Positions 21,913-32,684 are shown, numbered from the stretch's first letter. The stretch: DNA of 64,000 bases from Ralstonia mannitolilytica (GCF_905397375.1 NZ_CAJPVG010000017.1:1-64000), one strand, 5' to 3'. A program made the numbers and translations. Notes: generated by a model not told the origin, from the sequence alone.

Positions 21913-22737
21913 ATGACGCGCATCGCGCTCGGCATCCAGTACGACGGTGCCGCGTTCTCGGGTTGGCAGTCGCAGCCGCACGGCAACACCGTGCAGGACG
22001 TGCTCGAAGCCGCCTTGCGCCAATTTGCGGGCGTGCCTTTGCAGACGACCGTGGCCGGCCGCACCGATGCCGGCGTGCATGCACTGGGGCAGGTGGTGCA
22101 TCTCGACACCGACCTCGTGCGCGACCCGTTCTCGTGGGTGCGCGGCACGAACGCCTTCCTCCCGCCGACCGTTGCCGTGCGCTGGGCGCAGCCGATGCCG
22201 GACGATTTCCATGCGCGCTTCTCCGCGCATCGCCGCACGTATTACTACGCGCTCACGTTCGGGCCGACGCGTGCGCCGCTGCTCGACGGCAAAGCCGGCT
22301 ATGTGACATTGCCGCCTGGGCAGTCACTCAATGTGGCCGCGATGAACGAAGCCGCGCAGGTGCTGGTCGGCGAGCACGATTTTTCATCCTTCCGCGCGGC
22401 GGAATGCCAGGCCAAATCGCCCGTCAAGACGATGTATTCGGCGGAAGTGCGCGGTGAGGGCGAATGGGTGTTCGTGCGCATTCGCGGCAGCGCCTTCCTG
22501 CACCACATGGTGCGCAACATCATGGGCTGCCTGGTGGCGATCGGGCGCGGCCGCCAGCCGGCATCGTGGATGGCCGATGTGCTTGCAGCCCGCAGCCGTG
22601 TGGCGGCAGCCCCGACGTTCATGCCGGACGGGCTGTACCTGGCCGAGGTGGGCTATCCTGATGCGTTCCAGCTGCCGGCGTCTCCGGCATCGGCCAGCCT
22701 GTTCCGCGGCGTGTTCGACGAGCACGCCGGGCTCTGA
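21913..22737 (+). CDS. truA: tRNA pseudouridine(38-40) synthase
   Basis: 274 residues. It makes pseudouridine at positions 38-40 of tRNA anticodon arms. The catalytic Asp is in VAGRTDAGVHALGQVVH; other TruA motifs are QYDGAAFSGWQ, SAHRRTYYY, DFSSFRA and FLHHMVRNIMG. It starts the trp block; trpF follows after 7 bp, so they are probably co-transcribed. Confidence 0.95.
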   Translation: MTRIALGIQYDGAAFSGWQSQPHGNTVQDVLEAALRQFAGVPLQTTVAGRTDAGVHALGQVVHLDTDLVRDPFSWVRGTNAFLPPTVAVRWAQPMPDDFHARFSAHRRTYYYALTFGPTRAPLLDGKAGYVTLPPGQSLNVAAMNEAAQVLVGEHDFSSFRAAECQAKSPVKTMYSAEVRGEGEWVFVRIRGSAFLHHMVRNIMGCLVAIGRGRQPASWMADVLAARSRVAAAPTFMPDGLYLAEVGYPDAFQLPASPASASLFRGVFDEHAGL

Positions 22738-22744
22738 ATCCGCC

Positions 22745-23437
22745 ATGTCTCTCCACCGAACCCGCATCAAACTGTGTGGCCTCACCCAGCCGGCCGACGT
22801 CGACCACGCCGTTGCGCTCGGTGCCGACGCCATCGGGCTGGTGTTCTATCCGCCCAGCCCGCGCTACGTCGCCACCGACCGCGCGGCTGAACTGGCCCGC
22901 CGTGCCGGGCCGTTCGTGACCGTCACCGGCCTGTTCGTCAACGCCAGCGCGGACGACGTGGCCCGCGTGCTCGACCAGGTGCCGCTCACGCTGCTCCAGT
23001 TCCACGGCGACGAAACGCCCGAGCAATGTGCCGAGATTGCGGGCAAGGTCGGGCTGCCCTGGCTGCGCGCCCTGCGTGTTCAGCCAGGGGCTGATTTGGT
23101 AGAATTCGCCGATCGGTTTGCCGCTGCCCAAGGCCTGCTGCTCGACGCATTTGTCGAGGGGTACGGCGGTGGCGGCCACGTCTTCGACTGGACCCTGATT
23201 CCCCCGCAATGGCTCTCGCACTCCGCACTGCCAAGCGCCGCTCCTCGGCTCGTTTTGAGTGGTGGGTTGAGCGCGCAAAACGTCGCTGGCGCGATTGAGC
23301 GCGTGCGGCCCTACGCTGTCGATGTCAGCAGCGGAATCGAGGCCGCACGGGGCGTGAAGGACCACGCCCGCATGACTGCATTCGTGCGTGCGGTCCGCGA
23401 GGCCGATGCTGCCCTGGGCGCGTCGGCGCAGGCCTGA
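22745..23437 (+). CDS. trpF: Phosphoribosylanthranilate isomerase
   Basis: 230 residues, TIM barrel. Catalytic Cys in KLCGLTQPADV, catalytic Asp in LLLDAFVEGYGGGG, plus phosphate-binding LSGGLSAQNVA and SSGIEAARGVKD. It catalyses the Amadori step of tryptophan synthesis. The start ATG 22745 follows truA by 7 bp; the frame is open far upstream into truA, but that part is a shadow. Confidence 0.95.
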   Translation: MSLHRTRIKLCGLTQPADVDHAVALGADAIGLVFYPPSPRYVATDRAAELARRAGPFVTVTGLFVNASADDVARVLDQVPLTLLQFHGDETPEQCAEIAGKVGLPWLRALRVQPGADLVEFADRFAAAQGLLLDAFVEGYGGGGHVFDWTLIPPQWLSHSALPSAAPRLVLSGGLSAQNVAGAIERVRPYAVDVSSGIEAARGVKDHARMTAFVRAVREADAALGASAQA

Positions 23438-23533
23438 GCCAGGTCGGCCGGTCTCTCGCGGTTCGCGCTTCCTGAATTCTTCCGCCGATGCGCCCTTGTT
23501 TGGTGGCTGCGGCGGACGCCTCGAGAGATTGCC

Positions 23534-24727
<1,194 letters not shown>

Positions 24728-24749
24728 ACCTGAAGGCATTGGCACCCGC

Positions 24750-25568
24750 ATGACCGAGCGCGCCATCGACGGCATCTTCAACGAGGACTGCATTGCCGGG
24801 GTCCGGCACCTGGCTGACGGCAGTGTGGACCTCGTCATCGCCGATCCGCCGTACGGGCTGGGCAAGGACTACGGCAACGATTCCGACAAGCTGTCGGGCG
24901 ATGCGTACCTCGCCTGGTCCGAGCGCTGGATCGACGCGGTCTTGCCGAAGCTGGCGCGCAACGGATCGCTCTACCTGTTCTGCACGTGGCAATACGCGCC
25001 GGAACTGTTCGTGATGCTCAAGCGGCGCCTCACGATGATCAACGAGATCATCTGGGACCGCCGCGTGCCAAGCATGGGCGGCAGCACGCGCAAGTTCTCG
25101 TCGGTGCATGACAACATCGGCTTCTTTGTCGCTTCGCGCGATTACTACTTCGATGTCGACGCCGTGCGCATCCCGTACGACGCCGAAACCAAGAAGGCGC
25201 GCAGCCGCAAGCGTTTCGAGGGCAAGAAGTGGCTGGAGGTCGGCTACAACCCGAAAGACGTGTGGAGCGTGTCGCGCCTGCATCGGCAAGACCCGGAGCG
25301 CGCGGAGCACCCCACGCAGAAGCCGCTGGAACTGGTCGAGCGCATGATCCTGGCAAGCTGCCCGCCCGGCGGTCTGGTGCTCGACCCGTTCCTGGGCAGC
25401 GGCACGACGGCCGCGGCGTGCGCGCGCCTCGGCCGCCGCTTTGCCGGCTTCGAGATCAACGCCGAGTACTGCCGTGTGGCGCGCCACCGCGTCGCCGCGG
25501 TGCATGCTGCTGCCGCCAACGCCCAACCGACTGATTCGCAGGCGCCCGACACCGTCAAGGTTGCCTGA
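24750..25568 (+). CDS. Orphan DNA methyltransferase, N6-adenine/N4-cytosine type, beta-class order
   Basis: 272 residues. Motif IV DPPYGLG is near residue 32 and the AdoMet motif I (DPFLGSGTTAAAC, near 208-220) comes late, after HPTQKPLELVERM. This IV-X-I order is the beta class, which includes CcrM. DPPY favours adenine N6 methylation. No restriction gene is nearby. It lies in the trp operon, 22 bp after trpB and 15 bp before trpA, so it is probably co-expressed with them. From memory, a Ralstonia solanacearum homologue at this locus is linked to GTWWAC methylation; the target here is inferred. Confidence 0.88.
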   Translation: MTERAIDGIFNEDCIAGVRHLADGSVDLVIADPPYGLGKDYGNDSDKLSGDAYLAWSERWIDAVLPKLARNGSLYLFCTWQYAPELFVMLKRRLTMINEIIWDRRVPSMGGSTRKFSSVHDNIGFFVASRDYYFDVDAVRIPYDAETKKARSRKRFEGKKWLEVGYNPKDVWSVSRLHRQDPERAEHPTQKPLELVERMILASCPPGGLVLDPFLGSGTTAAACARLGRRFAGFEINAEYCRVARHRVAAVHAAAANAQPTDSQAPDTVKVA

Positions 25569-25583
25569 CCCACTGATCCTGCC

Positions 25584-26381
25584 ATGTCCCGCATTGCTCA
25601 AACCTTCACGCAGTTGTCCGCGCAGGGCCGCAAGGGCCTGATTCCGTTCATCACGGCGGGCGACCCGTACCCGGAGATGACCGTCGACCTGATGCATGCG
25701 CTGGTCAAGGGCGGCGCCAATGTCATCGAACTGGGGGTGCCGTTCTCCGACCCGATGGCCGACGGCCCGGTGATCCAGCGTGCGTCCGAGCGCGCATTGG
25801 CCAGGAAGATCGGCCTGCGCACCGTGCTCGAATACGTACGTGCGTTCCGCGCCACCGACGCGACGACGCCCGTGGTGCTGATGGGCTACGCCAATCCGAT
25901 CGAGCGCATGGGCGCAGACGCGTTCGCCAAGGCGGCATCGGAAGCCGGCGTCGACGGGGTGCTCGTGGTCGACTACCCGCCCGAGGAGTGCGAGGGCTTT
26001 GCCAAGACCATGCGCGATGCCGGCATCGACCCGATCTTCCTGCTGGCGCCCACCTCCACCGAGGCACGCATTGCGCAGATCGCCCGGGTGGCGAGCGGCT
26101 ACATCTACTACGTGTCGCTCAAGGGCGTGACCGGCGCTGCCACCATCGATCTGGACGCCGTGGCCGCGCGCATTCCGCAGATCCGCCAGCACGCGCGCCT
26201 GCCGGTGGGTGTCGGCTTCGGCATCCGCGATGCGGCAACGGCACGCGCGATCGGCGGTGTGGCCGACGCGGTGGTCATCGGATCCCGCATTGTGCAATTG
26301 CTGGAAGAGGCTCCGCGCGAACAAGCGGTACAATGTCTGACTGATTTCATCGCAGAGATCCGGCAGGCCCTCGATGCTTGA
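25584..26381 (+). CDS. trpA: Tryptophan synthase alpha chain
   Basis: 265 residues, TIM barrel. It cleaves indole-3-glycerol phosphate to indole, which is channelled to TrpB. The catalytic Glu and Asp are in VIELGVPFSDPMADGP; LAPTS, YYVSLKGVTGA and GVGFGIRDAATA are conserved. It follows the methyltransferase by 15 bp and precedes accD by 42 bp. Confidence 0.97.
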   Translation: MSRIAQTFTQLSAQGRKGLIPFITAGDPYPEMTVDLMHALVKGGANVIELGVPFSDPMADGPVIQRASERALARKIGLRTVLEYVRAFRATDATTPVVLMGYANPIERMGADAFAKAASEAGVDGVLVVDYPPEECEGFAKTMRDAGIDPIFLLAPTSTEARIAQIARVASGYIYYVSLKGVTGAATIDLDAVAARIPQIRQHARLPVGVGFGIRDAATARAIGGVADAVVIGSRIVQLLEEAPREQAVQCLTDFIAEIRQALDA

Positions 26382-26423
26382 CCGCCGCCCCGATCTTCGC
26401 GACCCCGTATTCAAGGAGCACGC

Positions 26424-27296
26424 ATGAGCTGGCTGGACAAACTGCTTCCGCCCAAGATCCAACAGACCGATCCGTCGCAGCGCAAGGGCATCCCGGAAGG
26501 CCTCTGGATCAAATGCCCCGCTTGCGAGTCGGTGCTGTACCGCACTGACGTCGAAGCCAACCTGCACGTCTGCCCGAAGTGCGATCACCACATGCGCATC
26601 GGCGCGCGCGCGCGGCTGGATGCGTTGCTCGACGCAGAGGGCCGGTACGAACTCGGCCAGGAGATCCTGCCGGTCGACGCGCTGAAGTTCAAGGACACCA
26701 AGAAGTACCCCGACCGCATCAAGGCGGCCATGGACGATACCGGCGAAACCGACGCCATGGTCGTGATGGGCGGCGCCATCCATGCGCTGCCGGTGGTCGT
26801 GGCCTGCTTCGAGTTCGAATTCATGGGCGGCTCGATGGGTTCCGTGGTGGGCGAGCGCTTCACGCGCGGCGCGCAGACGGCGCTGGAGCAGAAGGTGCCG
26901 TTCATCTGCGTGTCGGCCACGGGCGGCGCGCGTATGCAGGAAAGCCTGCTGTCGCTGATGCAGATGGCCAAGACCACGGCGATGATCCAGAAGCTGGCCG
27001 AGGCCAAGCTGCCGTTCATCAGCGTGCTCACCGATCCGACCATGGGCGGTGTGTCCGCCAGCTTCGCCTTCATGGGCGACGTGGTGATCGCCGAGCCGAA
27101 GGCGCTCATCGGCTTTGCCGGCCCGCGCGTGATCGAGCAGACCGTGCGCGAGAAGCTGCCGGAAGGCTTCCAGCGCGCCGAGTTCCTGCTGCAGAAGGGC
27201 GCCATCGACATGATCGTCGACCGCCGTAACATGCGCCGTGAGATCGCCGAACTCCTGGCCCTCCTGCAGAAGCAACCAGCCGACGCGCTGGCCTGA
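26424..27296 (+). CDS. accD: Acetyl-CoA carboxylase carboxyltransferase subunit beta
   Basis: 290 residues. N-terminal zinc ribbon with two CxxC pairs (KCPACESV and HVCPKCDHHMRI), then a crotonase-fold carboxyltransferase domain (GGSMGSVVGERF, SATGGARMQESL, GGVSASFAFMGD). With AccA it moves carboxyl from biotin to acetyl-CoA, the first step of fatty acid synthesis. Ends with its own terminator. Confidence 0.97.
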   Translation: MSWLDKLLPPKIQQTDPSQRKGIPEGLWIKCPACESVLYRTDVEANLHVCPKCDHHMRIGARARLDALLDAEGRYELGQEILPVDALKFKDTKKYPDRIKAAMDDTGETDAMVVMGGAIHALPVVVACFEFEFMGGSMGSVVGERFTRGAQTALEQKVPFICVSATGGARMQESLLSLMQMAKTTAMIQKLAEAKLPFISVLTDPTMGGVSASFAFMGDVVIAEPKALIGFAGPRVIEQTVREKLPEGFQRAEFLLQKGAIDMIVDRRNMRREIAELLALLQKQPADALA

Positions 27297-27315
27297 TGCG
27301 CGACATCCGTTCATC

Positions 27316-27350
27316 GAAGCGCGGGCGATGAGTCCGCGCTTCTTGTTTTT
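27316..27350 (+). terminator. Terminator of accD
   Basis: GAAGCGCGG (27316-27324) pairs with CCGCGCTTC (27334-27342), then TTGTTTTT. It lies 19 bp past accD and 30 bp before folC. Confidence 0.85.
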
Positions 27351-27379
27351 GCGCGGCCGGTTCCGCGCGCATTCATCGC

Positions 27380-28678
27380 ATGCAGACTTTCGACACTCTG
27401 TCTGACTGGCTTGCCCATCTCGAAACGGCGCACCCGGTCGGCATCGACATGGGCCTGGCTCGCATCAGCCGCGTGCGCGACGCACTTGGACTGCAGCTCA
27501 AGTCCGTCGTCTTCACCGTGGGCGGTACCAACGGCAAGGGCTCGACCTGCGCGATGCTCGAGTCGATCCTGCTGGCGGCGGGCTACAAGGTCGGGTGCCA
27601 CACGTCGCCGCACCTCATCGACTTCAACGAGCGCGCCCGCGTGAACGGCGAAATCGCCACCGACGCAATGCTGCTGCCGCATTTCGAGGCGGTGGAGCGC
27701 GCGCGCTGCAGTTTCGAGACACCTGTCAGCCTGACGTACTTCGAATTCACCACGCTGGCGATCATGCATCTGTTCGCCAATGCGGGGCTGGATGCGGTGA
27801 TTCTGGAGGTGGGGCTCGGCGGCCGGCTCGACGCGGTCAACATCATCGACACCGATTGCGCCGTCGTCACCAGCGTCGACCTGGACCACATGGCCTATCT
27901 GGGCGATACGCGCGAGGCGATCGGTTTCGAGAAGGCGGGAATTTTCCGCCCGGGCAAGCCGGCCATCTGCTCTGATCCGGTGCCGCCGATTTCGCTGGTC
28001 AAGCACGCCGAGGCCGTTGCCGCAGACCTCTGGCTGATCGGCCGCGACTTCAACTTCCAGGGCGACAAGCAACAATGGGGCTTCAGCGCCCGAGGCCGGC
28101 GGTGGTCAAGCCTGGGGTACCCGGCGCTACGCGGGGCGAATCAGCTTCTGAACGCGTCGGCCGCGCTGGCTGCGCTCGAATCGGTACGTGACCGGCTGCC
28201 GATCTCGGCGCAGGACGTGCGCCTGGGGCTGTCGCAAGTGGCGCTGCCCGGCCGGTTCCAGGTGCTGCCGGGCCGCCCCGCCGTGATTCTCGACGTCGCG
28301 CACAATCCGCATGCCGCCGCGGCGCTTGGCCAGAATCTCGAAAACATGGGGTTCTTCCGCTACACCTACGCGGTGTTTGGTGCAATGCAGGACAAGGACA
28401 TCGCCGGTGTGCTGGGTCACATGCTGGACAAGGTCGACCATTGGTGCCTGACCGACCTGCCGACCCCCCGTGCGGCGTCCGCCCAAAGCCTAGCGGCGGC
28501 CCTGGCCGACGCCGGCTTCCGTGCCGGCAAGGATACGAGCGTCAGCACGTTCAGCGATCCCGCCACGGCCTATCGCAACGCCATGGAGCGCGCAACCGAG
28601 GATGATAGAATCGTGGTCTTCGGATCGTTCTACACCGTTGCCGGCGTGCTGGCGGAGCGCAAGAGTCGCGCGCACTAA
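27380..28678 (+). CDS. folC: Bifunctional folylpolyglutamate / dihydrofolate synthase
   Basis: 432 residues, Mur ligase-like. ATP loop VGGTNGKGSTCAMLE, then HTSPHLIDFNERARVNG, LEVGLGGRLDAVN and a C-terminal DVAHNPHAAAALGQNL. It adds glutamate to dihydropteroate and folates. Start ATG 27380, 30 bp after the accD terminator. The SPOR-domain gene follows after 13 bp. Confidence 0.95.
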   Translation: MQTFDTLSDWLAHLETAHPVGIDMGLARISRVRDALGLQLKSVVFTVGGTNGKGSTCAMLESILLAAGYKVGCHTSPHLIDFNERARVNGEIATDAMLLPHFEAVERARCSFETPVSLTYFEFTTLAIMHLFANAGLDAVILEVGLGGRLDAVNIIDTDCAVVTSVDLDHMAYLGDTREAIGFEKAGIFRPGKPAICSDPVPPISLVKHAEAVAADLWLIGRDFNFQGDKQQWGFSARGRRWSSLGYPALRGANQLLNASAALAALESVRDRLPISAQDVRLGLSQVALPGRFQVLPGRPAVILDVAHNPHAAAALGQNLENMGFFRYTYAVFGAMQDKDIAGVLGHMLDKVDHWCLTDLPTPRAASAQSLAAALADAGFRAGKDTSVSTFSDPATAYRNAMERATEDDRIVVFGSFYTVAGVLAERKSRAH

Positions 28679-28691
28679 ACCCGGGTGCCCC

Positions 28692-29549
28692 ATGGGACTG
28701 CTTTCCATCTTTTCCTCCCGCAGGAACGCTGAAGGCGAACGCTCGCGCGGCGTATCAGCGAATGCCGCCGGCAGTGCCGCGGATGTGGCGCGTGACGCGG
28801 TCCGCGAGTCCCGTGCGTCGTCCAAGGCCCGCAGCCGGGCATCGCGTCGCGATGACGACGATGACGGCCTCGACCCTCAGCTCCCGCAGAAGCAACGTGC
28901 CCGCCGCCGCCTGATCGGTGCAGTGGTGCTGGTGGGCGCAGCGGTGATCGTCTTGCCGCTGGTGTTCGACGCCAAGCCGCGTCCGGTGACGGATGCCGTG
29001 GCGGTGCAGATCCAGGACCAGCCCGTGGACCGCGGCGCCAACGCTTCGAGCGATGAGCCGAAGGTCGCCAGCCGGCGCTCCAGGCCGCGCGCAACGCAGG
29101 ATCAGGCGCAGGCGCTGGACCAGGGCGAAGAGGTCGTGGCCTCCACCGATGCCCCCGCTCCCAGCACCAACGCCGGGGCCCCGCAGGCCCAACCCGACGC
29201 CAAGCCGACGCCACCCAAGACCGTGGCAAGCACGACGCCGGTGCCGGAACCCAAGCCCGCCGCGAAGCCGCCCCAGCAGGCACAACAGGCCGCCGCGCCG
29301 GCTGCCGATCCAAAGGACGGCAAGTTCATCCTGTTGATCGGCGCCTTCGCCTCGGAGGAGCGTGCCCACAACTGGCTCAGCAAGCTCAAGGCCGACAAGA
29401 TTCCGGGATACATCGAACACAGGAAGGTGCCCGAGAAGGGCGATCTGGCGCTACTGCGTGCCGGCCCGTTCAAGGACCGCGCCTCGGCCGAAGCCGCGCA
29501 AAAGCGCGCCGAACAGATCGGCCTGACGCCCAAACTCGTTCAGCAATAA
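28692..29549 (+). CDS. SPOR-domain membrane protein (DedD-like)
   Basis: 285 residues. Short cytoplasmic Arg/Asp-rich N-terminus, one membrane helix near 76-94 (LIGAVVLVGAAVIVLPLVF), a periplasmic Pro/Ala-rich linker, and a C-terminal SPOR domain from about 208 (KFILLIGAFASEERAHNWLSKL, ending GLTPKLVQQ). SPOR domains bind denuded glycan at the septum, so a division-site role is likely. The folC-dedD-cvpA-purF order is the same as in many proteobacteria. ATG 28692 is chosen; the longer frame from 28521 overlaps folC. Confidence 0.88.
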   Translation: MGLLSIFSSRRNAEGERSRGVSANAAGSAADVARDAVRESRASSKARSRASRRDDDDDGLDPQLPQKQRARRRLIGAVVLVGAAVIVLPLVFDAKPRPVTDAVAVQIQDQPVDRGANASSDEPKVASRRSRPRATQDQAQALDQGEEVVASTDAPAPSTNAGAPQAQPDAKPTPPKTVASTTPVPEPKPAAKPPQQAQQAAAPAADPKDGKFILLIGAFASEERAHNWLSKLKADKIPGYIEHRKVPEKGDLALLRAGPFKDRASAEAAQKRAEQIGLTPKLVQQ

Positions 29550-29642
29550 CGCCATCGCCATGCGGCCAAGCGCGCACTCGCCAGACGCAATGACCCGCTG
29601 CGCCATCCGGACCACGTACGTGCCGATGCAGGCCGCTGTCTG

Positions 29643-30140
29643 ATGCAACCGACTTTCTTTGACTACGGCGTGCTGTTCATTGTCGTCACGTCGGCTTTGG
29701 TGGGGCTCTTCCGCGGGCTGATTCGCGAGGTGCTGGCCTTGCTCGGCTGGTTGTTTGCCGCATGGGTCGCGTATTCGTTTTCGGGGGTGGCGGCAGGGTG
29801 GATGCCCGAGTCGCTGCCGGGCGGGCCGGTCGCACGCACCGTGCTTGGTTTCGTCCTACTGTTTATCGTGACGGTGATTGCGACGTCGCTGGTGGGCGCG
29901 CTGCTGTCGGCAGTGCTCACGAGCGCGGGGCTCAAGCCGGCAGACCGCGGCCTGGGCATGGTTTTCGGGCTGGCGCGCGGCGGGGTGATCATCCTCGTGC
30001 TGATGACGGTGGCGGGCTTCACGAGCCTGCCGGAGCAGCCGTTCTGGCGCGATGCCATCACGCGGCCGTATGCGGAGCAGGCGGTGCAGGCGGCCAAGCC
30101 GCTGTTGCCGCCGGACGTCGCGAAATACGTCCACTATTGA
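29643..30140 (+). CDS. cvpA: CvpA-family membrane protein
   Basis: 165 residues, four hydrophobic segments, starting QPTFFDYGVLFIVVTSALVGLFRGLIREVL as in CvpA proteins (colicin V production). The family supports envelope integrity in enterics; its molecular action is unclear. It sits upstream of purF as in E. coli. The 93-bp gap from the SPOR gene holds no clear terminator. Confidence 0.9.
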   Translation: MQPTFFDYGVLFIVVTSALVGLFRGLIREVLALLGWLFAAWVAYSFSGVAAGWMPESLPGGPVARTVLGFVLLFIVTVIATSLVGALLSAVLTSAGLKPADRGLGMVFGLARGGVIILVLMTVAGFTSLPEQPFWRDAITRPYAEQAVQAAKPLLPPDVAKYVHY

Positions 30141-30236
30141 TTCGGGCGGCTTGGCCACAAGCTGGTCGTCCGGCAGGTTTTTTCGGCGCCTGCAACGGGT
30201 GTGGGCGCCACCAATACGTTCTCGCTGGAGATCGAC

Positions 30237-31769
30237 ATGTGCGGTATCGTTGGCGTGGTTTCGTCCACGCCTGTCAATCAGCTGATCTATGACAGCCTGC
30301 TGCTGCTGCAGCACCGGGGGCAGGACGCGGCCGGCATTGCCACCGCCTCAGGCAGCACCTTCTACATGCACAAGGCCAACGGCATGGTGCGCGACGTGTT
30401 CCGCACGCGCAACATGCGCGGGCTGCCCGGCACGAGCGGTATCGGCCAGGTGCGCTATCCGACGGCCGGTTCTTCCAGCGAAGAAGAGGCCCAGCCGTTC
30501 TACGTCAATGCGCCGTTCGGCATCGTGCTCGCCCACAACGGCAACCTGACGAACTCCGATCAGCTGCGCGAAGAGATGTTCCGGCGCGACCGCCGCCACA
30601 TCAACACGCAGTCCGATTCCGAAGTGCTGCTCAACGTGCTGGCCGATGAGCTGCAGCGCGCGAGCAACGACATTCCGCTCGACCGCGATTCCATCTTCAC
30701 CGCCGTGGCAGGGCTGCACCGGCGTGTGCGCGGCTCGTACGCCATCGCCGCGGAGATTTCCGGCTACGGCGTGCTGGCTGTGCGCGACCCGTTCGGCATC
30801 CGCCCGCTGGCGCTGGGCAGTCAGGAGACGCCGGACGGCAAGATCGAGTACATGGTGGCGTCCGAATCGGTGGCGCTGGAGGGCATCGGGTTCAAGTTCG
30901 AGCGCGACGTGGCGCCCGGCGAGGCGATCTTCATCGACCTCGAAGGCAACCTGCACACCAAGCAGTGCGCCGAGAACCCGCAGCTCACGCCGTGCATTTT
31001 CGAGTATGTCTACCTGGCGCGTCCGGACTCCCGCATAGACGGTGTCTCGGTGTACGACGCGCGCCTGCGCATGGGCGATTACCTGGCCGAGAAGATCAAG
31101 CGCGAGGTGACCGAACGCATCGACGTGGTGATGCCGATTCCCGATTCGTCGCGTCCGGCTGCCATGCAGGTCGCCAACCGGCTCGGCGTGCCGTATCGCG
31201 AGGGTTTCTTCAAGAACCGCTACGTCGGCCGCACGTTCATCATGCCGGGCCAGGCCGTGCGCAAGAAGTCGGTGCGCCAGAAGCTCAATGCGATGGCGAT
31301 CGAGTTCAAGGACAAGAACGTGCTGATCGTGGACGACTCCATCGTGCGCGGTACCACGTCCTCCGAGATCGTGCAGATGGCGCGCGATGCGGGCGCCAGG
31401 AAGGTGATTTTTGCCTCGGCCGCGCCGCCCGTGAAGTACCCGAACGTGTACGGAATCGACATGCCCACGCGCGGCGAGCTGGTGGCGCATGGCCGCACGC
31501 ACGAAGAGATCGCCAGGATCATCGGTGCCGACCAGCTCGTGTACCAGGACGTGGAAGACATGAAGCGCGCCGTGCGCGACGTCAACCCGGCGCTCAAGGA
31601 GTTCGATGCGTCCTGCTTTGACGGCAAGTATGTGACCGGTGACATCGACGAGGCGTACCTCGACCGCCTGGAAGCGTCGCGCAACAGCTCGGCGGCGCGC
31701 GGCGACCAGGCGCAGAACGATGATCCGCGCACGCAACTGCACCTGCAGCGCTCGGCCGTGAACGAATAG
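30237..31769 (+). CDS. purF: Amidophosphoribosyltransferase
   Basis: 510 residues. Cys2 after the initiator Met (MCGIVGVV) is the N-terminal glutaminase nucleophile, so ATG 30237 is the right start rather than 30201. The C-terminal PRTase motif is VLIVDDSIVRGTTSSEIV. It commits PRPP to purine synthesis. Terminated by a strong shared hairpin. Confidence 0.97.
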   Translation: MCGIVGVVSSTPVNQLIYDSLLLLQHRGQDAAGIATASGSTFYMHKANGMVRDVFRTRNMRGLPGTSGIGQVRYPTAGSSSEEEAQPFYVNAPFGIVLAHNGNLTNSDQLREEMFRRDRRHINTQSDSEVLLNVLADELQRASNDIPLDRDSIFTAVAGLHRRVRGSYAIAAEISGYGVLAVRDPFGIRPLALGSQETPDGKIEYMVASESVALEGIGFKFERDVAPGEAIFIDLEGNLHTKQCAENPQLTPCIFEYVYLARPDSRIDGVSVYDARLRMGDYLAEKIKREVTERIDVVMPIPDSSRPAAMQVANRLGVPYREGFFKNRYVGRTFIMPGQAVRKKSVRQKLNAMAIEFKDKNVLIVDDSIVRGTTSSEIVQMARDAGARKVIFASAAPPVKYPNVYGIDMPTRGELVAHGRTHEEIARIIGADQLVYQDVEDMKRAVRDVNPALKEFDASCFDGKYVTGDIDEAYLDRLEASRNSSAARGDQAQNDDPRTQLHLQRSAVNE

Positions 31770-31781
31770 GCCGTCTGCGCA

Positions 31782-31824
31782 GCCCAACAAAAAGCCCGTC
31801 TTCGAGACGGGCTTTTTGTTGGGC
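31782..31824. terminator. Bidirectional terminator, purF / ABC permease
   Basis: A 20-bp perfect inverted repeat (31782-31801 with 31805-31824) with a 3-nt loop and five-base A and T runs inside the stem arms. It serves the convergent purF (+) and ABC permease (-) genes. Confidence 0.92.
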
Positions 31825-31839
31825 GTGCGCCGGCGCGCT

Positions 31840-32661
31840 TCACTTCAGCATGCGACGGCGCAGCAGCCACAGGCACAGCCACAGCGCTCCCACGGCGTAC
31901 AGGAGCAGCACCCCCAGATGCACGAGGATGTGGTCGGGCGTGCGGCCGAGCATCAATGGGCGGATCAGTTCGACGGCGTGCGGCAGCGGCAGGACATTCG
32001 TGACGGCGCGCACGGGCGCGGGCAACTGCGAGAGCGGAAAGAACACGCCCGAAAGCAGCATCATCGGCGTGATCACGAGCGTCTGGTAGAACATGAAGAA
32101 GTCGTAGTTGGGCGCCAGCGCCGTCATGTTCATCGCCAGGCAGGCGAAGGTGAACCCCGTGAGGACGACAACCGGCAGCGCGAGCAGCGCCGCCGGCATC
32201 GATGCATAACCGAGTGCGCCCGCCACCAGCATGATCGCCAGGCCAGAGAGGACCGACTTGCTTGCCGCCCAGATCAGCTCGCCGAGCACCACATCGCCGA
32301 GCGTGAGGGGCGCGTACAGGATGGCCTCCCACGTGCGCTGGACGTGCATGCGCGAGAACGCCGAATACATCGCCTCGAAGCTGGCCGACATCATCGTGCT
32401 CGAGGCCACCGTGCCGGCCGCCAGGAAGGCAATGTACGAGACGCCGTCGACATGCCCGACCAGCAATCCGAGGCCCAGGCCCAGGCCGAACAGATAGATC
32501 ATCGGATCGGCAAGGTTGCCCGCCATCGACGGGATGGCCAGCTTGCGCCAGACCATGAAGTTGCGCAGCCAGACGGTCTGCCAGTTACGGAAGTTCAGCG
32601 GCAGCAGCGGCTGCGGGTATGCGCTCTGCTGTGCGACGCGGGGAGCGGTTTCGGTCGACAT
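31840..32661 (-). CDS. ABC-2 type transporter permease (NodJ-like)
   Basis: 273 residues, six predicted helices, ABC-2 family with the LPLPHAVELIRPL motif before the last helix, close to NodJ/DrrB-like exporters. ATG 32661 is chosen since the upstream frame begins with a TTG inside the ATPase gene. It follows the ATPase gene by about 23 bp on the same strand and forms the membrane half of an exporter. Substrate unknown; in rhizobia NodIJ export lipo-oligosaccharides, but that cannot be assumed here. Confidence 0.88.
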   Translation of the reverse strand: MSTETAPRVAQQSAYPQPLLPLNFRNWQTVWLRNFMVWRKLAIPSMAGNLADPMIYLFGLGLGLGLLVGHVDGVSYIAFLAAGTVASSTMMSASFEAMYSAFSRMHVQRTWEAILYAPLTLGDVVLGELIWAASKSVLSGLAIMLVAGALGYASMPAALLALPVVVLTGFTFACLAMNMTALAPNYDFFMFYQTLVITPMMLLSGVFFPLSQLPAPVRAVTNVLPLPHAVELIRPLMLGRTPDHILVHLGVLLLYAVGALWLCLWLLRRRMLK

Positions 32662-32684
32662 GGGGAAGTTCGTTCGGTCAGGCG

